From assembly GCA_045654245.1 (NCBI GenBank), contig JAZOMX010000044.1, forward strand, positions 1 to 64,000: a stretch of DNA of 64,000 nt, read 5' to 3'. Below the pieces are notes generated by a model. That model was not told the origin of the DNA. It saw only the letters and a list, made by a program, of their open reading frames with translations, and did no database searches. The position numbers were made by a program, and so were the translations under genes. Each line of letters begins with the position of its first letter. Position 1 is the first letter of the stretch. The stretch is from UBA10677 sp045654245. Its GTDB lineage: Bacteria; Bacillota; Clostridia; Christensenellales; Pumilibacteraceae. Of the stretch, positions 43,516 to 51,570 are shown piece after piece.

Positions 43516-44202
43516 TTATCTTTTGTATTCGGTGGAAAGTCTTTTTAGTATTCCACCTTCGTTGCGATAAAACTCCAGTCTATCGCTATACTCGTAGATG
43601 AGCATATTCTCGTCCATACGAGTTCTAAATATTCTCGGTTGCTCTTGTTCTCGCCTATCGAAAGTGCGTTCTATCGGCTCGTCTTGACGGCGCGAAACGA
43701 AACTTTCACGCTCGAGTAGTTCGTCAGAAAACCCGTTACGCTCCGATAAGTACTGTCTATCCGTTCTCGGACGAACGAACTCGTCAATCGTTCGGTCTGG
43801 CTCTTCGTAGCGACGCTCCTCTTCCGCCTCGATTTCAGCGTTCGTGGGGAAAAGTCGAGTGGGAGCGGGCGCGCCGTCTCTTACGACCGAGTTCGAGCGG
43901 GAAACTATATCGCTAGAAAATCCCGTTTCCTCTTTACTGGGCTGAGTGGGAGCAATATAGCGAGTTCGTTCTTTCTTCTCGCTAGAACGCTCAATCTTTT
44001 TAATCTTAAACAAAATAGCCGAACTAACGCCGAACACGAGTGAAACGATTAGTCCTATCCAAAACAGCGCGCTTACTGACGAGAGCGGAGTTTTGGTTAT
44101 GAGCATAACGAATAAAAAAAGCAAAGAATAAGCAAGCGGAACCCATAATCCAAGCCTAAAAAGTAATATTTTAATTAACTTGGATATACCGCTCGTCTTC
44201 AT
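43516..44202 (-). CDS. Two-helix membrane protein with charged cytoplasmic tail
   Basis: 228 residues, family not recognised. Two hydrophobic helices (about 12-35 and 43-65) are followed by a long Arg/Glu-rich tail with no obvious fold (RSSEKKERTRYIA, EEERRYEEPDRTIDEFVRPR). A compact end (LIYEYSDRLEFYRNEGGIL) looks like a small beta structure. SD AAGGAGC before ATG 44202, 32 bases after serS; the two may be co-transcribed. A role in envelope or division is possible from its shape but not shown. Confidence 0.6.
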   Translation of the reverse strand: MKTSGISKLIKILLFRLGLWVPLAYSLLFLFVMLITKTPLSSVSALFWIGLIVSLVFGVSSAILFKIKKIERSSEKKERTRYIAPTQPSKEETGFSSDIVSRSNSVVRDGAPAPTRLFPTNAEIEAEEERRYEEPDRTIDEFVRPRTDRQYLSERNGFSDELLERESFVSRRQDEPIERTFDRREQEQPRIFRTRMDENMLIYEYSDRLEFYRNEGGILKRLSTEYKR

Positions 44203-44234
44203 TCTTTGCTCCTTGGTTTACTTTAGCGAAACGC

Positions 44235-45497
44235 TTATTTAATAGTGTCCGTACCCATATACTTAACGAGAGCCTCGGGGATAGTAACAGTTCCGTCTGC
44301 GTTCTGGAAGTTCTCTAGAATTGCAGCGGTAGTTCTACCTACTGCTAGTCCGCTACCGTTAAGGGTATGCAAGAATCCCGTCTTGCCTTCCTTGTTTTTG
44401 TACTTAATATTCATTCTTCTTGCTTGATAGTCAACGAAGTTAGAGCAAGAAGAAATCTCTACGTATCTACCGTAAGAGGGCATCCATACCTCGATATCGT
44501 AAGTCTTAGCCGAACTAAATCCCATATCGCCCGAGCATAGGCAAACTACTCTATAAGGAAGTCCTAACTTCTTCAAGATTAGTTCAGCCTCGGCGGTAAG
44601 AGTCTCGAGTTCGTCGTAACTAGTTTCGGGCATAGTGAACTTAACTAGTTCTACTTTGTTGAACTGGTGCTGACGAATAAGACCTCTAGTGTCTCTTCCG
44701 GCAGAGCCCGCCTCCGCTCTAAAGCAAGCGGTGTAAGCGCAGTAGTGAATAGGCAAATTAGCCTCGGGTACTACGTCGCCACGGAGCATATTCGTTACGG
44801 GAACTTCTGCAGTCGGAACGAGGAAGTAGTTGGTGTTCTTTACCGCGAAAGCGTCCTCTTCAAACTTGGGGAGTTGTCCCGTGCCGTACATAGAATCACG
44901 GTTTACCATATAGGGAGGGAAAATCTCCTCGTAACCGTTTTCGATATGAGTGTCAAGCATAAAGTTGTAAATTGCACGCTCTAATCTTGCGCCTAAACCA
45001 CGATATACGGTAAAACGAGTTCCCGTAATCTTTGCTGCGGTTGCAGGGTCGAGTATGCCTAGTTTTTCACCTATTTCCCAGTGTGCTTTGGGCTCGAAGT
45101 CAAACTTGGTGGGCTCGGAGAACTTTCTAACTTCTACGTTATCTTTGTCGTCCTTTCCGATAGGAACGCTCTTATCGGGGATATTCGGGATAGAAAGAAG
45201 AGCCATTTTAAGGTCTGCCTCAACGGGAGCAAGAGCCTCGTCGAGAGCCTTAATTCTCTCGCCAACTTCTTTCATTTTCTCAATTAGCGCGCTTGCGTCT
45301 TGCTTTGCTTTTTTAAGCACGGCAACCTCGCCCGAAACCTTATTTCTCTCTGCTTTTAAAGCCTCTACTTCTTTTAGAATTTCACGGCGCTTTTTATCGA
45401 GTTCAACTACGATATCAACGTTATACTCGCCACTTCTAGTCGCCATAGCCTCTTTAACGAGGTCGGCGTTTTCTACAACAAACTTTAGGTCTAACAT
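44235..45497 (-). CDS. serS: Seryl-tRNA synthetase
   Basis: 420 residues, starting MLDLKFVVENADLVKEAM. ATG 45497 is preferred because it has an AGAGGA site and matches the family N-terminus; the reading frame stays open upstream. The N-terminal coiled-coil arm (about 30-100) binds tRNA-Ser. The class II core has motif 2 FRAEAGSAGRDTRGLIRQHQ and motif 3 LNGSGLAVGRTTAAILENF, with the serine-specific EISSCSNFVDYQ between. It attaches serine to tRNA-Ser. No T-box leader is visible in front. Confidence 0.96.
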   Translation of the reverse strand: MLDLKFVVENADLVKEAMATRSGEYNVDIVVELDKKRREILKEVEALKAERNKVSGEVAVLKKAKQDASALIEKMKEVGERIKALDEALAPVEADLKMALLSIPNIPDKSVPIGKDDKDNVEVRKFSEPTKFDFEPKAHWEIGEKLGILDPATAAKITGTRFTVYRGLGARLERAIYNFMLDTHIENGYEEIFPPYMVNRDSMYGTGQLPKFEEDAFAVKNTNYFLVPTAEVPVTNMLRGDVVPEANLPIHYCAYTACFRAEAGSAGRDTRGLIRQHQFNKVELVKFTMPETSYDELETLTAEAELILKKLGLPYRVVCLCSGDMGFSSAKTYDIEVWMPSYGRYVEISSCSNFVDYQARRMNIKYKNKEGKTGFLHTLNGSGLAVGRTTAAILENFQNADGTVTIPEALVKYMGTDTIK

Positions 45498-45533
45498 TTT
45501 TTCTTTCCTCTTAATGATTTCGTGTATGGAACA

Positions 45534-45562
45534 ATTATATACCAACGAAAGGAAAAAATCAA
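45534..45562 (-). promoter_or_regulatory. Promoter of serS
   Basis: Minus strand TTGATT (45557-45562), 17-base spacer, TATAAT (45534-45539), about 37 bases before ATG 45497. It overlaps the last codons of the upstream flippase gene. Confidence 0.7.
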
Positions 45563-47169
45563 CAATTTTTTCTCGTTTGTCTATCTTTCCTGCGAAAAAA
45601 AGGTAAAAGTCTGCGAACTTCTGCAAAAGAAAACCACTTAAACGCAAAAAGCCCCGTAATATATAACAAAGAGCCGACTACCACGGAAAGGAAAATTCCC
45701 ACTATTCCGGGCAAAAAACGCATAAGCAAAAATCCGCTTAAAAGAAACGCTCCACCCGAAATAGGTAGCGCTTGCCACCTAACTGTAAGAGCGGGCAATC
45801 CGACCTCCTTTCTTACCGCGCGAACGTCTAAAATTGCGGTTAATCCGTAACACGCAACCGAACCTATTACCGCTCCGTAAATTCCAAACAGCGGTAAAGT
45901 AAGCGCAGTTACGAGAATTTTTACTCCTCCGCCGATAGCAAGGTTAACTGCGGGGCGTTTCGCTTTTCCCACGCCTTGAAGAACGGCGGTACTAACTTGC
46001 ACGAGCGAAACGTAAAACACGGTAAGACTGTTTATGCGAAGTAGCCTGCTTGCAAGCCGTTTTTGATATGAGTTTAGCCCACTAGAATATAGAAGTTCAA
46101 TCGCTTTATCGCTATAAGTGAAAGTAATCAAAAACGCCATAAGCCCTAGCGCAAGGCAAATCTTCAGTCCTGTCGTTCCCTCTTTTATTACCTTGCTAGG
46201 CTCTAGGCTAACTCTTGCGATTTTTGGGAGTAAGGTCATAGATACGGCAGAGATTACGACAACCGGCACGTTGACTAGTGTAGTTACCGTTCCGCTAACC
46301 AGTCCGTAAGCCATAGTCGCTTGCGAAACCTCGTGACCGAGCCGAGAAAGAATATTTATAATAAGCACGCTATCTACGACCTGTGTTAGCGGTATAACGA
46401 GCGCGCCGAAAGTTACTGGGATTGCTAGCGAAAACACACTTTTAAGTATATTCGCCGTGTCACTTTTTACTTTCTTTTTTGGTAACGCAACCGTAATATC
46501 GCTTGCAATTTCGCCCTCTAAAAGTCTGCCCCTAACTCTCGTTTTACCTACCGCGTGATAGCATAAAACGAAGATTACAGAAATTGCCTCGGAAAGCGAA
46601 ACACCCAAAAGCGCGCCAAAAACTCCGTACTTTGCGCCACGAGAAAGCATAACTCCTGCTAGCGTTAGTCCGATTAGAAGTTTGCCCACTTGCTCAATCA
46701 ATTGACTTAATGCGCTGGGAAACATATTCTCTCTGCCTTGATAGTACCCTCGATAGCACGACAGTACGGCTACGAAAGTTACGGCAGGCGCAATCCCTAT
46801 ATACGCTAGCGACGCCGAACGGTTGCCTTGAAAAGAGGCGAGCCGAGGCGCAAAAATAATTAAGATTAGCGAGCCGATAATCCCTAACGCTATAAGTGTA
46901 ACGAGGCATACCCTAAAAGTCTTTTTTGCGCCCCTCTCGTCCCCACGCGCTAAGCAAAGAGCAACTACTCTCGAAATTGCGACGGGAAAACCACCGCTAC
47001 TTAAAGTCAGAAGTAGCGTGTAGAGTGGAAACACCATTTGATATAACCCCATACCTTCTCCGCCTAAAATATTCGTAAGCGGTATTCGATATAGCGCTCC
47101 TAAAAGTTTGGCGATAATCATACTAAAAGCAAGTATTCCTGCGCCCGTAAAAAAGTTTTTGTTCTTCAT
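45559..47169 (-). CDS. SpoVB/MurJ-like lipid-linked oligosaccharide flippase (MATE superfamily)
   Basis: About 536 residues with 14 predicted membrane helices. The N-terminus is MKNKNFFTGAGILAFSMIIA followed by KLLGALYRIPLTNILGGEG, the hallmark of the SpoVB/polysaccharide exporter family. Members move lipid-linked sugar precursors across the membrane, for example in spore cortex or wall synthesis. ATG 47169 fits the family start but has no clear ribosome site. The frame is open to a TTG at 47226 with a GAGG that sits too close to it. The start is therefore uncertain. The neighbours spoIIE and serS do not decide the role. Confidence 0.85.
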   Translation of the reverse strand: MKNKNFFTGAGILAFSMIIAKLLGALYRIPLTNILGGEGMGLYQMVFPLYTLLLTLSSGGFPVAISRVVALCLARGDERGAKKTFRVCLVTLIALGIIGSLILIIFAPRLASFQGNRSASLAYIGIAPAVTFVAVLSCYRGYYQGRENMFPSALSQLIEQVGKLLIGLTLAGVMLSRGAKYGVFGALLGVSLSEAISVIFVLCYHAVGKTRVRGRLLEGEIASDITVALPKKKVKSDTANILKSVFSLAIPVTFGALVIPLTQVVDSVLIINILSRLGHEVSQATMAYGLVSGTVTTLVNVPVVVISAVSMTLLPKIARVSLEPSKVIKEGTTGLKICLALGLMAFLITFTYSDKAIELLYSSGLNSYQKRLASRLLRINSLTVFYVSLVQVSTAVLQGVGKAKRPAVNLAIGGGVKILVTALTLPLFGIYGAVIGSVACYGLTAILDVRAVRKEVGLPALTVRWQALPISGGAFLLSGFLLMRFLPGIVGIFLSVVVGSLLYITGLFAFKWFSFAEVRRLLPFFRRKDRQTRKNC

Positions 47170-47247
47170 AACGGAGTTAGTATCTGCAATCGAAAGATAA
47201 AAAACGCCGTCTTGAAAAATCTTCAAGCCTCTTTTAAAGAAAAAAAC

Positions 47248-47276
47248 TGTACTTTTCCGCTTTATCGTGCTATAAT
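47248..47276 (+). promoter_or_regulatory. Extended -10 promoter of the XRE-membrane gene
   Basis: TATAAT (47271-47276) preceded by TGC gives an extended -10 element. The -35 (TGTACT, 47248-47253) is poor, as is usual with extended -10 promoters. Confidence 0.6.
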
Positions 47277-47306
47277 AACTTGCGTAAGAACTTAAAGGAG
47301 ATGTTT

Positions 47307-48362
47307 ATGGAAAACAGTTTCGGCTCGTTCCTAAAACAAAAACGGCTTGAAAAAGAACTAACGCAAAAAGAACTAGCGAAAATGCTATTCGTTTCCGAAT
47401 CAACGATTAGCAAGTGGGAAAAAGGCGTTGCCCGTCCCGATATTTCTCTTCTTCCAACGCTCGCCTCAATTTTAGGCGTTACCGAGCACGAACTCATTAC
47501 CGCTAGTATCGACAAGCAAACGCGCGAAGAAAAACAGCAAGCCAAAAAATGGCGTACTCTTTCCTTTACTTGGAATTTGTTTTTCTATATCGCTTACTGC
47601 GTCGCCCTTATCCCTTGTTTTATTTGTAACCTCGCTATTTCGGGTACGCTATCGTGGTTTTGGATTGTGTTTTCTTCTCTACTGCTCGCGTTCACTTTCA
47701 CTAATCTACCGAGCCTCGTTAAAAAACATAAACTTCTCGTTTTGCCCCTATCCTCTCTCGGCGCGCTCTTTCTTCTTTTAGGCATATGTTGTATCTATGC
47801 TAACGGGCGTTGGTTCACGATTACTTTCTTTGCAATCTTGCTCGCCTTTACTTCAGTCTTCGCTCCCGTTTATATCGCAAAGTTTGATATTTTCAAAAAA
47901 GTAAGAAAGTATAACGATTTCGTTTCCGTTTCCCTTTGCTTTCTTCTTCTCGTAGTTATGCTTGCCGTAATCAACGGCTATACCCTAAAATACGGTTTCG
48001 CTAGCAAGAGTTGGCTTTTCCCAATCGCTCTGCCTATCGTCCTATACTTCTACGTTGCTCTATGTATCTTGCTCGCCGTTAGGTTTTTAAGAATAAATAG
48101 ACTGCTAAAAACGAGCGCAATCCTATTTTTAATCACTCTGTTTTGTTTCGTTCCGCCTCTACTTCTCAACTCGCCAAAACAATCCTTTCAAAAAGAAATC
48201 GATAAATTTAATATTCTCAAAGCAAACTTCTCCGTCTGGAACGGCTCAACGATTGATAATAACGTAAGCGCAATAGTCGCTCTCTCCCTCGTCGGCATAG
48301 CCATACTATTCCTAATAAGCGGTCTTATCGTAAATAAAATAACAAAGGCTAAACAAGACTAG
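47307..48362 (+). CDS. XRE-type helix-turn-helix regulator fused to a membrane domain
   Basis: 351 residues from ATG 47307; AAAGGAG at 47294-47300 is too close for the ATG at 47301. Residues 5-60 are a Cro/C1 helix-turn-helix (RLEKELTQKELAKMLFVSES, then TISKWEKGVARPDISLLPTL). After a charged linker come eight or so membrane helices filling the rest. A DNA-binding domain tethered to the membrane suggests a one-component sensor of membrane state or a small molecule. Possible targets are its own gene and the divergent flippase. Similar regulators often sit near stress or bacteriocin-defence genes, none of which is seen here. Confidence 0.8.
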   Translation: MENSFGSFLKQKRLEKELTQKELAKMLFVSESTISKWEKGVARPDISLLPTLASILGVTEHELITASIDKQTREEKQQAKKWRTLSFTWNLFFYIAYCVALIPCFICNLAISGTLSWFWIVFSSLLLAFTFTNLPSLVKKHKLLVLPLSSLGALFLLLGICCIYANGRWFTITFFAILLAFTSVFAPVYIAKFDIFKKVRKYNDFVSVSLCFLLLVVMLAVINGYTLKYGFASKSWLFPIALPIVLYFYVALCILLAVRFLRINRLLKTSAILFLITLFCFVPPLLLNSPKQSFQKEIDKFNILKANFSVWNGSTIDNNVSAIVALSLVGIAILFLISGLIVNKITKAKQD

Positions 48363-48363
48363 A

Positions 48364-48407
48364 TAAAACAAAAATCCGTTCGCTATGTGGCGTAGTGATA
48401 GGGATTT
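48364..48407. repeat. Left copy of inverted repeat bordering the methyltransferase island
   Basis: TAAAACAAAAATCCGTTC (48364-48381), 16 variable bases, then ATAGGGATTT (48398-48407). The same two blocks recur in reverse orientation at 54802-54844. The right part of this copy is inside the terminator stem of the XRE gene. Confidence 0.65.
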
Positions 48408-48425
48408 ATCGCTACGCCATTTTTA
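48388..48425 (+). terminator. Terminator of the XRE-membrane gene
   Basis: TGGCGTAGTGAT (48388-48399) pairs with ATCGCTACGCCA (48408-48419) with one wobble and an 8-base loop, followed by TTTTTATT. It lies 25 bases after the stop codon. Confidence 0.8.
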
Positions 48426-48544
48426 TTCTTAAATAAACGGGTTTTCCGTTAGTTTTATTTCAAAATTGCAATTTGTGGCAATTTTCTTTACCTGCTTTGA
48501 TTTTACCCCGTTTTGCGGCACTTTTTCTTTTAGTTTAACCGTTA

Positions 48545-49930
48545 TTAAAAAGTCATATTCTCCATAAATAAATCGCAAAAATAAGGGTTAGATGAAAGGT
48601 CAACGTATTTTATATTATCAACGAAGCGGTTAATATTTCCGCCTTCTAAAAGGTATTTTACCGCGCCTTGCAAACTACTATTGTTAAGAGTTTTAGTTTT
48701 CAAAGCAAGTTCTTTAGGTAGCAAGCCGGTTATAATTGCGTTAGCAATATTTATTTTAGAAGAAAATCCACCTGAAATATATAAATTAGAAACGTCGTTG
48801 AAATTAACGTCAAGCGTTTTCATAAGAGTTAACGTTGCAGAATAAACGGCAGATTTAGCAAGTTGATATTGGCGCACGTCGTCGGGCGAAAGGTAAACGG
48901 TTTTAGAGATTTGGTAATTATCTTCCATATATCCCGTTTCGTCTATAACGCCGTATTTTACAAGTTCTGCAATTATATCAATAAGCCCCGTGCCACAAAT
49001 GCCTAATGTTTTTTCATTACCAATAGTTTTATATTCGGCGTTACCGTCGTTAATTTTAAAAGCGTACGTAGCGCCTTTAGTTGCGCTCATACCACAAGTT
49101 ATATTTGCGCCTTCAAAACACGGACCTGACGCGGCAGAAGTAGCAAGTCCAGATTTGTTTGAGTATAAAACAATTTCAGCGTTCGTTCCAAGGTCGATAA
49201 ACAAATTGTATTTTCCGTTTTCGGGGGAGTTTAATAAGTTAAGTCCTGCAACTACGTCTGAGCCTACGAAAGATGATATGCCCGGTAACGATATTACGGT
49301 ATCTACGCCTTTTAAACCAAGCAAATTAGCATTTTTGCGTTTGCTTTCAAGAAATACGGGTTTATACGGCGCAACTCCTATCGACGAACAATCAACGCCG
49401 AAAAAGGTGTGAAGCATAGTTGTGTTTGCCGAAACGTACATAGTATTTGCAGTAGCGCCAATTTCTTTAATCATTTCGTTGATTTTAGAAATTAAAACGT
49501 ATTGAAGTTCGGTTACGCCGTTTTTACGGCAATAATCTATACGAGTAATAACGTCTGCGCCAAATTTTCTTTGTGGATTGGTAGCAGTAGTTACTTTTAT
49601 AGTTCGTTTATCGTCTAAAGATACTAAAGCTAGGGCAAGGGTAGTAGTGCCTATATCAAGAACGTAGCAAATATTACTAGTATAAGAGTTGCTTTCTTCA
49701 ATGCCCGTTTCAGAAACTATTTCAAATTGTTTAAAAGTAGTTACGGTTATATTAGAATTTATTTTATATTTACAAGCAAGTTCTTCGTTGTCGTCTACTA
49801 ATACTTTGCATTTACCACAAACTCCATTACCACCACACGGTTTTTCAATATCTAAAATATTAGAAAGAGTCGTACCAGCGTTAACTAGTACGACTTTGTC
49901 ATTTAGCGTAACTTTAAATTGCTTGCTCAT
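48545..49930 (-). CDS. RACo-type reductive activator of corrinoid proteins
   Basis: 461 residues from ATG 49930 (GGAG site eight bases upstream, one base after the previous stop). The frame is open 20 codons further but overlaps the neighbour there. The N-terminal 2Fe-2S ferredoxin domain has Cys32, Cys38, Cys41 and Cys53 (PCGGNGVCGKCKV). The rest is the ASKHA-type ATPase (DUF4445) with VLDIGTTTLALAL, FIDLGTNAEIVLY and CGTGLIDIIAEL. RACo proteins use ATP to reduce inactive Co(II) corrinoid to Co(I). As last gene of the module it should reactivate the corrinoid protein encoded three genes upstream. It is shorter than the roughly 600-residue members that have a linker domain. Confidence 0.88.
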   Translation of the reverse strand: MSKQFKVTLNDKVVLVNAGTTLSNILDIEKPCGGNGVCGKCKVLVDDNEELACKYKINSNITVTTFKQFEIVSETGIEESNSYTSNICYVLDIGTTTLALALVSLDDKRTIKVTTATNPQRKFGADVITRIDYCRKNGVTELQYVLISKINEMIKEIGATANTMYVSANTTMLHTFFGVDCSSIGVAPYKPVFLESKRKNANLLGLKGVDTVISLPGISSFVGSDVVAGLNLLNSPENGKYNLFIDLGTNAEIVLYSNKSGLATSAASGPCFEGANITCGMSATKGATYAFKINDGNAEYKTIGNEKTLGICGTGLIDIIAELVKYGVIDETGYMEDNYQISKTVYLSPDDVRQYQLAKSAVYSATLTLMKTLDVNFNDVSNLYISGGFSSKINIANAIITGLLPKELALKTKTLNNSSLQGAVKYLLEGGNINRFVDNIKYVDLSSNPYFCDLFMENMTF

Positions 49931-49931
49931 T

Positions 49932-50501
49932 TTAATCTCCGTTAAGCGAAAACAAAACTGAACCAAAATAAGTAACGGTATTGTTTCCATTTATATATTT
50001 CATATTAGACGCTTTAGCAAGTTGAGATACGTTAATTCCGTAGGCTTCAAGCGAAGGTATTGCTAAATTGGGAAAACGACACGGCTCGTTAGTTAGTATA
50101 GCGCATTGATTGCATACTCCACAACCACCTGCGCCAAGATGTAATGCGTTAAAAATTTCGTAACATTGAAAAATTTTACGAATTTTTTGCGTTATAGAAT
50201 TAGTCGCTTTTTTTGCTACTATCATTCCTTCAAAATCAAAACTGTCTTCAATTTTGCTAACGGTTTGGTATACCAAAGCGTAATCGTACGATTTTACTTT
50301 GCTAATAAGTTCGTTAATATCTCCTACGATAGGAGGACAAGTGTAACATTTGCCGTACATACCACAAAAATTTTTATCACACATAGCACGAAAATTTGCG
50401 TTAGTTTCTATCGCGTCAACTTTAATAATATTTACTTTAAACGCTTGGGTATTTTTAACTTCTAATAAAAGATTTTTAAATAAATCTATTTGCGATATCA
50501 T
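49932..50501 (-). CDS. DUF2284 putative metal-binding protein
   Basis: 189 residues with about ten cysteines in clusters: CDKNFCGMYGKCYTCPP near 38-55 and GAGGCGVCNQCAIL with EPCRFPN near 125-145. These match the DUF2284 family of predicted metal or Fe-S binding proteins often found beside corrinoid methyltransferases. It lies one base before the activator gene. A role in electron transfer or metal supply for the activator is plausible but unproved. The start at 50501 has a weak ribosome site, so the N-terminus is approximate. Confidence 0.75.
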   Translation of the reverse strand: MISQIDLFKNLLLEVKNTQAFKVNIIKVDAIETNANFRAMCDKNFCGMYGKCYTCPPIVGDINELISKVKSYDYALVYQTVSKIEDSFDFEGMIVAKKATNSITQKIRKIFQCYEIFNALHLGAGGCGVCNQCAILTNEPCRFPNLAIPSLEAYGINVSQLAKASNMKYINGNNTVTYFGSVLFSLNGD

Positions 50502-50513
50502 AACATTAAAGCG

Positions 50514-51533
50514 TTAACTTTTAGTATTGAAAAATTCATTAGACGCGTTAAAGAAAGCGTCGATATTTTCCCAAGGCGTTAACGGGGGAATATCGCAACC
50601 CGAAGATAAAACGAAATTAGGGTTTTTAGCGCATTTTTCTAAAAGAGATAACGTTTCTTCTCTTACTTTTTCAGGCGAGCCCATACGAAGCGTTCCCGCT
50701 GGGTCGATATTTCCCATAACTATTACGTCGTTAGGAATTTTAGGAATAATATCTTTCTCCATATCCATAGCGTTGCCAAAGTGATAAGCGGAACAACCCG
50801 TTGATAAAATAGATTGTAACATAATTGGTACGTTTTCGCCACAATTATGATAAATTACTATAAAATTTTCGTCTTGAACGGCGTCTACTATTTTCTTTAC
50901 GTAAGGCGAAGAAAATTCCGTTTCAAGATCGGGAGATAATAAACCGGTAACTGGTTCAGCCATTACGATACCGTTCGCGCCTGCCTTTTTATACGCTTTT
51001 GCGTATTCAATTAAAAAAGCGGTTGCTTTTTCTAATACGGTATGTACCGTGTCCGGTTCTACGTAACACGCCATCATAATTTCAGACACTTCAAAAAGAC
51101 GCGCTGCCAAAGAATACGGTCCGATTATTCCCGCTAATACGGGACGGTCGGTTATCATTTTCGACGCCTTTTCAATAGCGTCGATATATATTTTAGTTCT
51201 TTTACTTCCAATAACGGGAATAGCTAAAGCGTTAGCGTCGTCAAAATCGTTAATAATTCTACCTTTAACGGTGGGAACTTCATCATCGGAAACTACAACC
51301 GTTGCACCAAAACATTCGGCTTCTACAGATAAATCCATAAAACTAACTGAAGCCAATGCGTCTGTTATATCCGCTATTGCTTTCATACCTTTTGCTTGAA
51401 GTTCGCTATCCGAAATTAATTCGCGAACGCTAATTCCTAAAAGGCTCACGCACGGAAAAGACAAAATAGGCATAGGTTTTTTATTTTTTGTTGATTTGAT
51501 AGAACGTAGCCATTCTTGCATATTAAATTTCAT
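50514..51533 (-). CDS. URO-D family corrinoid methyltransferase (MtaA-like, candidate second methyltransferase)
   Basis: 339 residues from ATG 51533, chosen over 51542 because AAGGTG sits six bases upstream. The uroporphyrinogen decarboxylase (TIM barrel) fold of MtaA/CmuA-type methyltransferases is shown by MPILSFPCVSLLGI, PVLAGIIGPYSLAARLF, AEPVTGLLSP, IYHNCGENV and VLSSGCDIPPLTPW. The His-x-Cys and later Cys (HNC...SSGCD) are placed like the zinc ligands of MtaA. Zinc activates a thiol or a similar methyl acceptor. In this module it probably moves the methyl group off or onto the corrinoid protein; the acceptor in a bacterium without coenzyme M is unknown. Confidence 0.82.
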   Translation of the reverse strand: MKFNMQEWLRSIKSTKNKKPMPILSFPCVSLLGISVRELISDSELQAKGMKAIADITDALASVSFMDLSVEAECFGATVVVSDDEVPTVKGRIINDFDDANALAIPVIGSKRTKIYIDAIEKASKMITDRPVLAGIIGPYSLAARLFEVSEIMMACYVEPDTVHTVLEKATAFLIEYAKAYKKAGANGIVMAEPVTGLLSPDLETEFSSPYVKKIVDAVQDENFIVIYHNCGENVPIMLQSILSTGCSAYHFGNAMDMEKDIIPKIPNDVIVMGNIDPAGTLRMGSPEKVREETLSLLEKCAKNPNFVLSSGCDIPPLTPWENIDAFFNASNEFFNTKS

Positions 51534-51570
51534 AAATATCACCTTTTAAAACTATTAAAGGTTATAAAAA

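Noticed and set aside
45498..45560. T-box leader in front of serS
   Set aside because: The space between the promoter and ATG is about 30 bases, too short, and no T-box core sequence is visible.
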